This document shows positions 1 through 6,626 of a stretch of DNA of 8,385 nt, in pieces; position 1 is the first letter of the stretch, and each line of letters starts with the position of its first letter. The position numbers and the translations under genes were made by a program. The notes beneath the pieces are model-generated. The model saw only the letters and a list, made by a program, of their open reading frames with translations. It was not told the origin of the DNA and searched no databases. Source of the DNA: an uncultured Bacteriovorax sp. (GTDB lineage Bacteria > Bdellovibrionota > Bacteriovoracia > Bacteriovoracales > Bacteriovoracaceae); the NCBI GenBank assembly GCA_943914745.1, contig CALUDF010000120.1, positions 1 to 8,385 on the forward strand, in the 5' to 3' direction.

Positions 1-70
1 AATTAAGATTCAATGCATGGGATTTATCTGAGTATTTTTGATTTTACAAACTGAGTCAGCACAAAATAAT

Positions 71-96
71 AAAAAAGGCCGGTTTCCCGGCCCTTT
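71..96 (-). terminator. Rho-independent terminator of the liv-lysS block
   Basis: Read on the minus strand, GGCCGG (92-87) and CCGGCC (82-77) form a six-pair all-GC stem closed by a GAAA tetraloop. It is followed at once by six Ts (76-71). It begins about 40 bases after the lysS stop codon and is oriented to end transcription coming from lysS. GNRA loops on GC stems are a classic stable terminator form. It is the only convincing terminator downstream of any gene in the minus-strand block. Confidence 0.93.
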
Positions 97-134
97 GTAA
101 GTATTTTTTTCATGCTTTTAGGAAATCAGTTTCA

Positions 135-1724
135 TTATGGCACTAGTAATCTTGAGACTCTTTCAAGACCAATGGTTCTAATGAAGCCCGCAAGTTTTGG
201 CCCTTTTTCAAGGCTGATGAGTTTTCTGTATAAAAGAGTGAAGACGGCCATTGGCTCTAATTCATGCGCATGGATCATTTCATACATTTTTTCATGCAAG
301 GCCTTATCATCTGCAATGTTGCTCCATTCTGCTTTTAAATAGCCGTTTAGGTCGTTTAAAAACGCAGTTTCCTTTGCATTTAAATCAAGCTTCACAACTT
401 CTTTGTTAAGCGAGAATTTAAATTCATCTGGGGCAGAGTTCTCAATCCAGTAAGCAGCTCTTACGGCACGCTCCTGAAATCTTCTTTCATCGCGCTCATT
501 TTTAATTTCGTTGTTATAAAACCCACGAGCACGCTTAACGTCGAGGTCATTGATCTGAAGGACGTTGCAAAGGTGACGGAACGCTGGTTGGAAAGGCATC
601 GTGGCCGGATGCTCGCCGATTTGAGAGAGTTCATACACTCTTTTTGCCATGGCGACTTTCTTTTCGTTACCTGGCTCAAGACCGTAGGCCATTCTCTCCA
701 TTCTATCGAAGTCCTCGTAGTTTTTAATGACGTCTAAGTCAAACGAGAGACCAAAGTCGATGTTGGTTTTATAAGACGCAAAAATCCAACGGACCATTTC
801 CGGCTCATACACGTCAAGGACGTCATTGACCGTGACTAAGTTTCCTTTAGAAGAAGACATCTTCCCGCCCATCCCTTTAATCGAGACGAAGTCGTATTGC
901 AGGTACATGGGAGCTTTCCATCCATAGACGTCGGCCACAATGTCTTTAGCTGTGGTGAATGATCCCCCTTGAGACGAGTGGTCTTTTCCACCTGGCTCAA
1001 AGTCGACTTTTTCAACGGACCATCTCATCGGCCAGTCCATGCGCCATGGAAGTTTTGCTCTTGAAGTCGTGTCGAGGTCAATTGTGCCCGTGTGTTTGCA
1101 GTCTTCAGCGTCACAGCGGTAGTCGAGGTTTTTCTTGCCATCGTATTTTGTCGCTGTGGTTTTATCGCGGTTACATTTTTCACAGTAAACTGAAACAGGC
1201 ATCCACGATTCTGGAAGGGGCTCAGATCTCCACTTGTTTAGGATGCCGGCGATGACATCTTTTTTAGCAAGGGTGAGTTTAATTTGCTCTTTGTAGGCTC
1301 CTGCCTTGTATTTATCAGCTTGGTAAATCGGCTCAAGCTCAATTCCCATTTTCTTTAGTTGAGCTTCAAAAGAAGCCTCGTGGTGAGCGGCGTATGACTT
1401 GTGCTCGCCAAAAGGATCTGGGGTGTCGACGATGGGTTGGAATAAGAATTTTGCCAGCTCATCTTGTTTTGGAAGATTGGCCGGGACTTTTCTGAATGTG
1501 TCGTAGTCATCCCAAGAGAAAATGAAGCGGACTTTTTTCCCGCGCTTTTTTAATCCACGGGCCACAAGCTCAGTTGTCATTACTTCGCGGAAGTTCCCGA
1601 AGTGAACAACACCAGAGGGAGTGATTCCCGATGCCAGTGTGTAAGTGTCTTTGTCTTCCTGGCGGATGAGTTTATCGGCCGTAAGATCTGCCCAGTGAAC
1701 AGCGTCGTTTAGTGCTTGAGACAT
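135..1724 (-). CDS. lysS: Lysyl-tRNA synthetase, class I (archaeal type)
   Basis: This cytoplasmic enzyme charges tRNA-Lys with lysine using ATP. The 529 residues match the usual length of class I LysRS (also called LysK). The N-terminal Rossmann domain has the HIGH-type motif HFGN (41-44) after SGITPSG, and the second class I motif KMSSSKGN (288-295). The insert between them has a four-cysteine zinc-binding pattern, C181/C184 and C204/C209. A GGKDHSSQGGS stretch (245-255) is also typical of the family. The region after about 320 is the expected helical anticodon-binding part. Most bacteria use an unrelated class II LysRS; class I is known from archaea, spirochaetes, alphaproteobacteria and scattered others. 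The start is supported by AAGGA about 9 bases upstream. The gene lies 18 bases after the 69-residue gene, so it is probably the last cistron of the block. Confidence 0.96.
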   Translation of the reverse strand: MSQALNDAVHWADLTADKLIRQEDKDTYTLASGITPSGVVHFGNFREVMTTELVARGLKKRGKKVRFIFSWDDYDTFRKVPANLPKQDELAKFLFQPIVDTPDPFGEHKSYAAHHEASFEAQLKKMGIELEPIYQADKYKAGAYKEQIKLTLAKKDVIAGILNKWRSEPLPESWMPVSVYCEKCNRDKTTATKYDGKKNLDYRCDAEDCKHTGTIDLDTTSRAKLPWRMDWPMRWSVEKVDFEPGGKDHSSQGGSFTTAKDIVADVYGWKAPMYLQYDFVSIKGMGGKMSSSKGNLVTVNDVLDVYEPEMVRWIFASYKTNIDFGLSFDLDVIKNYEDFDRMERMAYGLEPGNEKKVAMAKRVYELSQIGEHPATMPFQPAFRHLCNVLQINDLDVKRARGFYNNEIKNERDERRFQERAVRAAYWIENSAPDEFKFSLNKEVVKLDLNAKETAFLNDLNGYLKAEWSNIADDKALHEKMYEMIHAHELEPMAVFTLLYRKLISLEKGPKLAGFIRTIGLERVSRLLVP

Positions 1725-1742
1725 AGTCTGTAGTCCTTTTTG

Positions 1743-1952
1743 TTATTCAAGTCCAAGGCGAATTTTTAGATCGTCTTGAGTCAGAGTTCCTTTTTCCACT
1801 TCAGTGTTGGCAATGACCAAAGCGCGCTGATAAGTCGGGCGCTCGTGGGCGATACAAACTGAGAGGTCGATGTGTTTTTGATTTTTTACTTCAGACCACT
1901 TAACGGCCTTTCTTAGAAGCGCAATGGCTTCATCCAGAGTCATAGTTGTCAT
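1743..1952 (-). CDS. Small uncharacterised protein, 69 residues
   Basis: I do not recognise this protein. It has no signal peptide and no membrane segment. It reads as mixed helical: an N-terminal amphipathic stretch (TLDEAIALLRKAVKW, 5-19), a middle HIDLSVCIAHERPTYQRAL part (28-46), and a charged C-terminal LTQDDLKIRLGLE end (57-69) that looks like a short helix. It has one cysteine (C33). The start ATG follows an AAGG at 10 to 13 bases; a second ATG at codon 4 is possible but further from that site. It begins 36 bases after livF and ends 18 bases before lysS, in the same direction, so it is likely co-transcribed with both. The placement suggests a cytoplasmic accessory protein, but no function can be inferred. 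That it is a real gene is supported by its fit in the operon gap and the ribosome binding site. Confidence 0.75.
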   Translation of the reverse strand: MTTMTLDEAIALLRKAVKWSEVKNQKHIDLSVCIAHERPTYQRALVIANTEVEKGTLTQDDLKIRLGLE

Positions 1953-1975
1953 GATGATATTACCTTAATTAGCTG

Positions 1976-2007
1976 GGCCTATTTTCTCTTAGCTACCTAA
2001 GTAGGCC
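1976..2007 (-). other. Bulged stem-loop across the livF stop and livF/orf69 junction
   Basis: On the minus strand the outer arms GGCCTA (2007-2002) and TAGGCC (1981-1976) pair. The inner arms CTTAG (2001-1997) and CTAAG (1992-1988) pair around a GTAG loop (1996-1993). This gives 11 pairs with a one-sided six-base bulge (AGAAAA, 1987-1982). The livF stop codon (1991-1989) lies in the 3' side of the inner stem. No T-run follows, so it does not look like a terminator. It could be a processing or stability element separating the transporter part of the message from orf69-lysS. The structure is visible in the sequence; its role is inferred. Confidence 0.4.
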
Positions 2008-2702
2008 TTTTTGATTTCAGGGTTAGATAATAATTCACTTGATTGGCCCTGCAAAGTGATTTCGCCATTGGTAAGAACATAAGCGCGGTGGGAGATTTTA
2101 AGGGCCAAATTCGCATTTTGCTCGACTAATAAAATCGTCATTCCAAGCTGGTTAATCTCGGTGATGGCCCTAAAAATTGTGCTGACGAGAATAGGCGCAA
2201 TTCCAAGAGAGGGCTCGTCTAATAAAAGAAGCTTCGGCTTACTCATGTAAGCGCGAGCAATCGCAAGCATTTGTTGCTCCCCACCAGAGAGGGTTTGGGC
2301 GAGTTGGCTTTTTCTTTCGAGAAGTTTTGGAAAAAGATTGTAAACAAAATCTAAATCTTTCTTTATTTCGGCCGTGTCAGAGCGAAGATACGCTCCCATG
2401 TCCAAATTTTCTTTGATCGAAAGATTGGCAAAAATCTGGCGGCCTTCGGGAGATTGGGCAAGCCCCAGACTCGTTATGCGGTGAGCAGGGATGCGGTCAA
2501 TTTTTTGCCCATCAAAAAGAATTTCGCCACTAAGGGGTTTGAGAAGTCCTGAGATCGTGTGAAGGGTCGTGGTTTTTCCCGCGCCATTACTTCCGAGGAT
2601 CGTGACGATCTCGCCCTTATTAATGGAGAGAGAAATATTTTTTACGGCGTGAATGTTCCCGTAATAAGTGTTGATGTTTTTTATTTCTAGCATTGGACTC
2701 AT
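1989..2702 (-). CDS. livF: Branched-chain amino acid ABC transporter, ATP-binding protein LivF
   Basis: One of the two cytoplasmic ATPases that power the Liv/HAAT-family importer. The 237 residues match the family length. Visible motifs are Walker A GSNGAGKT (37-44), Q-loop Q83 in the LAQSPEGRQIF stretch typical of LivF, ABC signature LSGGEQQ (138-144), and Walker B LLLLDEP (158-164). The switch position is Gln rather than His (VEQN, 193-196), as is normal for LivF. The start is set by an ATGA overlap with the livG stop, which implies translational coupling. An internal ATG at codon 4 would give a LEIKNI start but loses the overlap and has no ribosome binding site of its own. It is last of the five transport genes. 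Confidence 0.96.
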   Translation of the reverse strand: MSPMLEIKNINTYYGNIHAVKNISLSINKGEIVTILGSNGAGKTTTLHTISGLLKPLSGEILFDGQKIDRIPAHRITSLGLAQSPEGRQIFANLSIKENLDMGAYLRSDTAEIKKDLDFVYNLFPKLLERKSQLAQTLSGGEQQMLAIARAYMSKPKLLLLDEPSLGIAPILVSTIFRAITEINQLGMTILLVEQNANLALKISHRAYVLTNGEITLQGQSSELLSNPEIKKAYLGS

Positions 2703-3475
2703 AGGTCCGTCTCGATATCTGCGCCCAGGTAGGCTTCAATAACTTTGTTGTTGTTTTGGATTTCAGAAGGGATGCCACTGGCGATTAAATTTCCATAATC
2801 CAGCACGTGGATGCGCTCAGCAATCTGCATGACTAAGTTCATATCGTGCTCGATTAAGATGATGGCGATCTGAAATTTTTCCCTGATAAAACGAATGAGG
2901 CTTGAGAGCTCTTTTGTCTCAGTCGGGTTCATCCCCGCGGCAGGCTCGTCTAATAAAAGAAGTTTTGGCCTCGTCGCCAGAGCGCGCGCCATCTCTAATT
3001 TTCTTTGAGCGCCGTAAGGAAGATTTTTAGCGAGATAGTCTTTTTTATCGTCTAAGTGAAAAAGTTTTAAGAGCTCGATGGAGTCTGCTTCAATCTGCTC
3101 TTCTTCCAAACGGTACTTTTTTGTTTTTAAGATCCCATCGAAAAAAGAGTATTGGATTCTGGTGTGACGGGCGATTTTAATATTGTCGAGCACGGTGAGG
3201 TTATTAAAAAGCCTGATGTTCTGAAACGTCCTGGCGATTCCTAAGTCCGTGATGGCCGACGCTTTTTTTGCGTTTACCTTCTGTCCGTCAAAAGTCACCG
3301 AGCCTTCTGTCGGCGTATAAATTCCTGTGATGGTGTTAAAGAGAGTGGTTTTTCCAGCTCCATTAGGCCCAATGACGGCAATGAGATCATTGCTGCCCGC
3401 TGAAAACGTCACATCTTTAACGGCCGTCAAACCGCCAAATCTCATGGTTACATTCTTCACATCAAGAAGTGACAT
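2699..3475 (-). CDS. livG: Branched-chain amino acid ABC transporter, ATP-binding protein LivG
   Basis: Second ATPase of the importer, expected to pair with LivF beneath the LivHM permease. The 258 residues show Walker A GPNGAGKT (36-43), Q-loop Q85 in the ARTFQNIRLF stretch characteristic of LivG, the degenerate signature LPYGAQRKLE (152-161) typical of this family, Walker B KLLLLDEP (171-178) and the switch His H210 (IEHDMNLVM). A charged lysine/glutamate-rich insert at about 116-130 is normal for LivG. The start overlaps the livM stop by one base (TAATG), and the end overlaps livF by four bases. No truncation or missing catalytic residue is seen. Confidence 0.97.
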   Translation of the reverse strand: MSLLDVKNVTMRFGGLTAVKDVTFSAGSNDLIAVIGPNGAGKTTLFNTITGIYTPTEGSVTFDGQKVNAKKASAITDLGIARTFQNIRLFNNLTVLDNIKIARHTRIQYSFFDGILKTKKYRLEEEQIEADSIELLKLFHLDDKKDYLAKNLPYGAQRKLEMARALATRPKLLLLDEPAAGMNPTETKELSSLIRFIREKFQIAIILIEHDMNLVMQIAERIHVLDYGNLIASGIPSEIQNNNKVIEAYLGADIETDL

Positions 3476-4350
3476 TAAACCACCCCTTTAGTTAGTTTTC
3501 CTTTCTTAAAAGAAAACTCGTGTGGCCCAAAGATTCCTTGAGGGCGAGTGAGCATTAAGATCACCATGAGGGCCGAATAGATCGACATTCTCCAGACCGA
3601 GATGTCTGAGCCGATGAGTTTTAAGGCTTCAGGTAAAAGTGTCAGGATGACCGCTCCAACAATTGAGCCGGTGACGGAGCCTTGTCCGCCTAGAATCACC
3701 ATGACTAAGATACAAACACTCCACATGAAATTGAAGTTGTTCGGATGAAGAAATTGTTGGTCGTGGGCCACAAGGCTTCCGGCAACCCCTGCGATTCCCG
3801 CGCCGATGATGAAGGAGAAAAGTTTAAAACGAAAGAGGTTGATTCCCATGGTTTCGGCCGCGATTTCATCTTCGCGGATGGAGATGATCGCGCGCCCAAA
3901 GGCCGATTTCTTTAAGTTGAGCATGAAGATAGTGACCACAATCGCCACACCCCAAACCCAAAAACCATTCGTCCATTTAGGAATGTTGGTGAGTCCACGT
4001 GGGCCTCCGATGGATTCTGTGTTCATGATGATGATGCGCAGGATTTCACTAAAGCCAATAGTGGCGATAGCGAGGTAGTCGCCTTTTAAACGCAGGCAAG
4101 GAACACCGATTAAAAGACCGCAAAGGGCCGCTGCTAAAAATCCCACGGCCATCCCGATGATCATGTTTAAACCAGGAGGCAGAGGAAGAGCGAAATAGAC
4201 TCCGTAGACGGCACTGGCATAAGCGCCGACACCCCAGAATCCTGCATGACCTAGTGAGAACTGGCCGCAGTAGCCGTTAATTAAATTAAGACTTAATGTC
4301 AGAGTGATAAAAATCCCCACCAGTGTGAGAATTTGAAGATAATAATCCAT
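3475..4350 (-). CDS. livM: Branched-chain amino acid ABC transporter, permease LivM
   Basis: Inner-membrane permease subunit, 291 residues, made almost entirely of hydrophobic segments. The N-terminal signature NGYCGQFSLGHAGFWGVGAY (25-44) is the LivM family hallmark. The cytoplasmic EAA-type loop that contacts the ATPases is visible as REDEIAAETMGI (159-170), followed by FRFKLFSFIIGAGIAGVAGSL. A GGQGSVTG motif lies at 221-228 and the protein ends in a charged lysine-rich tail. An AGGA overlapping the livH stop codon serves as ribosome binding site about 7 bases from the ATG. It forms the heterodimeric channel with LivH. Confidence 0.97.
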   Translation of the reverse strand: MDYYLQILTLVGIFITLTLSLNLINGYCGQFSLGHAGFWGVGAYASAVYGVYFALPLPPGLNMIIGMAVGFLAAALCGLLIGVPCLRLKGDYLAIATIGFSEILRIIIMNTESIGGPRGLTNIPKWTNGFWVWGVAIVVTIFMLNLKKSAFGRAIISIREDEIAAETMGINLFRFKLFSFIIGAGIAGVAGSLVAHDQQFLHPNNFNFMWSVCILVMVILGGQGSVTGSIVGAVILTLLPEALKLIGSDISVWRMSIYSALMVILMLTRPQGIFGPHEFSFKKGKLTKGVV

Positions 4351-4358
4351 TATGTGTC

Positions 4359-5255
4359 CTAAACTTTTTCCTTCACATTTTTGCCGAGGATTCCGCTTGG
4401 CTTGATGAGAAGGATAATAATAAGAATAAAAAACGACACTCCATCCCTGAAGCTCGATTTATATAACCCGGCCACCATGTTCTCGGCGATACCTAGAATG
4501 TATCCGCCCAAGGCAGCTCCAGGAATGACTCCAATACCCCCGACAACGGCGGCAACGAAGGCCTTAAGTCCCAAGCTCATTCCCATCATAGGCTCCACCG
4601 ACATGGTGTAGCCCATGAGGATTCCGGCAAGCCCTGCTAGAGTGGCTCCCAGAAAAAAAGTAAAGGCGATGATCTTGTTGGTGTTGATTCCCATCAGTTC
4701 AGCGGCCTTTAAATTGTACGACGTCGCTCTCATGGCCACGCCGATTTTCGTGAAGTGGGTGAGCCACCATAAAAAGGAGAGGATTAAGAGAGTGAGCGCG
4801 AAAATGAAAATCTGGATATTAGAGACGTTGATTTCGCCAAAGTTGTAAATCACCTGAGTGAAGACTGGAGGAATCGTTTTAGGGTCGGCACCGAAGACGA
4901 GCTGACCTGTGTACTGGAAAAAAAGAGAGGCCCCAATGGCCGTGATGAGTGCCGGGATTCGTCCTTCACTTCTGATGGGCCTGTAGATGGCGCGCTCGAC
5001 GATTAAGGCGACAACTCCTGCTCCAATCATCGCGGCGATGATGGCCACTGGCATCGGCAGATTCATTTGAAGTGCGAAGTAGCCGCAAAAAGCCCCCAGC
5101 ATTAAAAATTCACCGTGGGCGAAATTAACTAAGCGGATGATCCCATAAACCATGGTGTAACCCAGGGCCACGATCGCGTAGAGCGAGCCCTGAGCTATAC
5201 CGTTGATTAAATACTGAAGACAATCCCAAAAAAAATAGATTGTATCCTGACTCAT
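4359..5255 (-). CDS. livH: Branched-chain amino acid ABC transporter, permease LivH
   Basis: Inner-membrane permease, 298 residues. The N-terminal half carries the LivH hallmark NGIAQGSLYAIVALGYTMVY (18-37) followed by LVNFAHGEFLMLGAF (42-56). The EAA-type coupling loop is at 176-190 (RATSYNLKAAELMGI). The GGIGVIPGAALGG stretch (239-251) and a C-terminal hydrophobic run ending KPSGILGK are also typical. The ATG begins two bases after the livK stop, with only a weak purine-rich stretch upstream (AAGAGTG). Translation therefore probably depends on coupling to livK. With LivM it forms the translocation pore. Confidence 0.97.
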   Translation of the reverse strand: MSQDTIYFFWDCLQYLINGIAQGSLYAIVALGYTMVYGIIRLVNFAHGEFLMLGAFCGYFALQMNLPMPVAIIAAMIGAGVVALIVERAIYRPIRSEGRIPALITAIGASLFFQYTGQLVFGADPKTIPPVFTQVIYNFGEINVSNIQIFIFALTLLILSFLWWLTHFTKIGVAMRATSYNLKAAELMGINTNKIIAFTFFLGATLAGLAGILMGYTMSVEPMMGMSLGLKAFVAAVVGGIGVIPGAALGGYILGIAENMVAGLYKSSFRDGVSFFILIIILLIKPSGILGKNVKEKV

Positions 5256-5257
5256 TA

Positions 5258-6388
5258 CTATGGATTCACTCTTGAGTGGAAAACATAACCAGAAGGAGTT
5301 GCTTCAAGAACAACCGCTGACTTCGTAGGGTTTCTGTCTTTGTCAAAAGTAATGGTCCCTGTAATTCCTTGGTAGCCTTTAGTCGCTACAAGAGCAGCGC
5401 GGATGTCAGCAGGTTTTGTCGACTTTGCTCTCTTGATGGCGTCAGCAACAATTCCAAGGGAGTCGTATCCCAGGGCCGCGAACGAGCCTGGCTTTGATCC
5501 ATAAGCTTTTTCGTAGTCCTTAACGAAGTTTTGAACCACTGGAGATTTATCATCTGGAGCAAAGTGGTTAGAGATGTATGAACCTTTAACGGCTTCACCA
5601 GCGATCTCAAAAAGTTTTGGCGAATCCCATCCGTCTCCACCAAGGAAAGGAACATTTACGCCAATAGCGCGTGCTTGCTTAAGAAGGTGTCCCACTTCAA
5701 CGTAGTATCCTGGAACAAAAACGAAATCAGGGTTCGCTCTTTTTACTTTTCTAAGAAGAGACTGGAAGTCAGTGTCTTTAGCGGCGTATGTAAGCTCTTC
5801 CGTTGTCGCCATTTTTCCACCAAGCTTTACGAAGTTTTCAGTGAAAGCTTTAGCTAGTCCTTTAGAGTAATCAGATGTGTTTTCGATTAAGACAAGGCCG
5901 CGCATTTTTTTAAGGTTCTCCACAGCAAACTTCGCCATGACAACACCTTGGAAATCATCAGTGAAACAAGCGCGAGTGATGTAGTCACCAACCATTGTGA
6001 CTTTTGCGTTAGTCGCAGTCGGAGTGATGAATGGGATTTTTGCTTCTTGAACGATAGGAGCACTTGCCAGCGCAAGAGAAGAAGTTGGAGCTCCGATCAT
6101 CACAGAGACTTTATCAACAGAGAGAAGCTTTCTTGTGGCGTTTGTCGATTCGATCGCCTCAGACTTGTCGTCTTCGATGATGAGGTCAAACTTTTTTCCA
6201 CCGGCCGTTTTTTTCATTTTTTCGTACGCCAGTTTGATTCCGTTGGCGTTTTCTTGACCAAACGTTGCTGTGGCACCTGTCATAGGCGAGACAACCCCGA
6301 TTTTAAGGTCAGCAGCAAAGGCATTAGTTGTTAGCAATAGGAACAGGGATGTTGCCAACATTCTGTGTGGCACTGATCTCGTTTTCAT
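5258..6388 (-). CDS. livK: Branched-chain amino acid ABC transporter, periplasmic substrate-binding protein
   Basis: The soluble receptor that captures the amino acid in the periplasm and delivers it to LivHM. The 376 residues begin with a Sec signal peptide: basic residues K2, R4 and R9, a hydrophobic core LATSLFLLL (11-19), and a signal peptidase I site AFA|AD after residue 25. The mature part is a type I periplasmic-binding fold. The opening LKIGVVSPMTGATATFGQ (28-45), the IGAPTSS ligand-region motif (98-104) and GYDSLGIVADAIKRA (307-321) are typical of Leu/Ile/Val-binding proteins. A strong AAAGGAG lies about 7 bases before the ATG, the best ribosome binding site in the operon, as suits a binding protein needed in excess. 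First gene of the block. The exact substrate cannot be read from sequence; the family also includes receptors for other amino acids and amides. Confidence 0.95.
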   Translation of the reverse strand: MKTRSVPHRMLATSLFLLLTTNAFAADLKIGVVSPMTGATATFGQENANGIKLAYEKMKKTAGGKKFDLIIEDDKSEAIESTNATRKLLSVDKVSVMIGAPTSSLALASAPIVQEAKIPFITPTATNAKVTMVGDYITRACFTDDFQGVVMAKFAVENLKKMRGLVLIENTSDYSKGLAKAFTENFVKLGGKMATTEELTYAAKDTDFQSLLRKVKRANPDFVFVPGYYVEVGHLLKQARAIGVNVPFLGGDGWDSPKLFEIAGEAVKGSYISNHFAPDDKSPVVQNFVKDYEKAYGSKPGSFAALGYDSLGIVADAIKRAKSTKPADIRAALVATKGYQGITGTITFDKDRNPTKSAVVLEATPSGYVFHSRVNP

Positions 6389-6397
6389 TCAAGCACT

Positions 6398-6500
6398 CCT
6401 TTGTAAAATGAAGTAGATGCATTTTGTCGATTAAATATTTAACAATAAATACGGTAACATACAGGATCATGTTGTAAAGAACTTTACACGACAATTATTT
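6398..6500 (-). promoter_or_regulatory. Probable promoter/operator region of the liv block
   Basis: The AT-rich stretch upstream of livK must hold the promoter of the minus-strand block. One candidate on the minus strand is TTGTCG (6494-6489), a 17-base spacer, then CATGAT (6471-6466); each hexamer matches four of six consensus positions. An alternative -35 is TTTACA (6478-6473) with a poor -10. The AAAGGAG ribosome binding site of livK ends at 6396. None of the boxes is strong, so the exact start is uncertain and an activator may be needed. Confidence 0.3.
6473..6488. promoter_or_regulatory. Inverted repeat, candidate operator upstream of livK
   Basis: TGTAAAG and CTTTACA are perfect 7-base inverted arms separated by AA. 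The repeat is centred 92 to 93 bases before the livK start. In the candidate promoter TTGTCG-N17-CATGAT it fills the spacer between the -35 and -10 boxes, where a bound repressor would block polymerase or a MerR-type activator would act. Two weaker dyads lie beside it: AACAT/ATGTT (6456-6473) and the A/T-only palindrome at 6431-6442. The regulator family cannot be named from this sequence. Confidence 0.4.
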
Positions 6501-6565
6501 AGATGACGTAACCCATTAAAAAAGCTGACTTTTCTGATAAAGATTTGGGGGACGGCGCACTCACT

Positions 6566-6571
6566 TATACT
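6566..6571 (+). promoter_or_regulatory. Candidate -10 box for the 85-residue gene
   Basis: TATACT matches five of six positions of the sigma-70 -10 consensus and would give a start near A6578, a leader of about 49 bases. The -35 position at 16 to 18 bases spacing is poor (the ATTTGG/TTTGGG region, 6543-6549), and a GC-rich stretch separates the two. The promoter is a suggestion only. Confidence 0.35.
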
Positions 6572-6582
6572 CAGTCTATGTT

Positions 6583-6606
6583 TTAAAAGGTGAGAAGGCC
6601 TTTTAA
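6583..6606 (+). other. Leader hairpin upstream of the 85-residue gene
   Basis: TTAAAAGG (6583-6590) and CCTTTTAA (6599-6606) are perfect 8-base inverted arms around the purine-rich loop TGAGAAGG. If transcription starts near 6578, the hairpin sits at the very 5' end of the message and just before the GAGGA ribosome binding site (6613-6617). Likely roles are mRNA stabilisation or a translational control site. It has no T-run suited to termination. Confidence 0.45.
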
Positions 6607-6626
6607 CAAATCGAGGATGGTAGCGA

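Noticed and set aside
1..70. Possible gene or promoter left of the lysS terminator
   Set aside because: No open frame or convincing promoter boxes; only a short CTGAGTCAG palindrome (51-59), too small to interpret.
112..342. Plus-strand frame of 76 residues at the lysS 3' end
   Set aside because: Antisense to the conserved C-terminal part of lysS; no promoter or ribosome binding site.
2691..2702. Alternative livF start at the ATG of codon 4
   Set aside because: No ribosome binding site just upstream, and it would lose the ATGA overlap with livG that is typical of this operon.
5675..6334. Open frames on the plus strand opposite livK (60 and 128 residues)
   Set aside because: They lie wholly inside the strongly supported livK gene, have arginine/serine/cysteine-rich composition typical of antisense frames, and no ribosome binding site.
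6431..6442. Perfect 12-base palindrome TTAAATATTTAA as a stand-alone operator
   Set aside because: Composed only of A and T in an AT-rich region, so expected by chance; kept only as part of the repeat cluster.
6538..6564. TAAAGATT resembling a FliA (sigma-28) -35 element
   Set aside because: At the required 11-base spacing the sequence is GCACTCAC, not like GCCGATAA.
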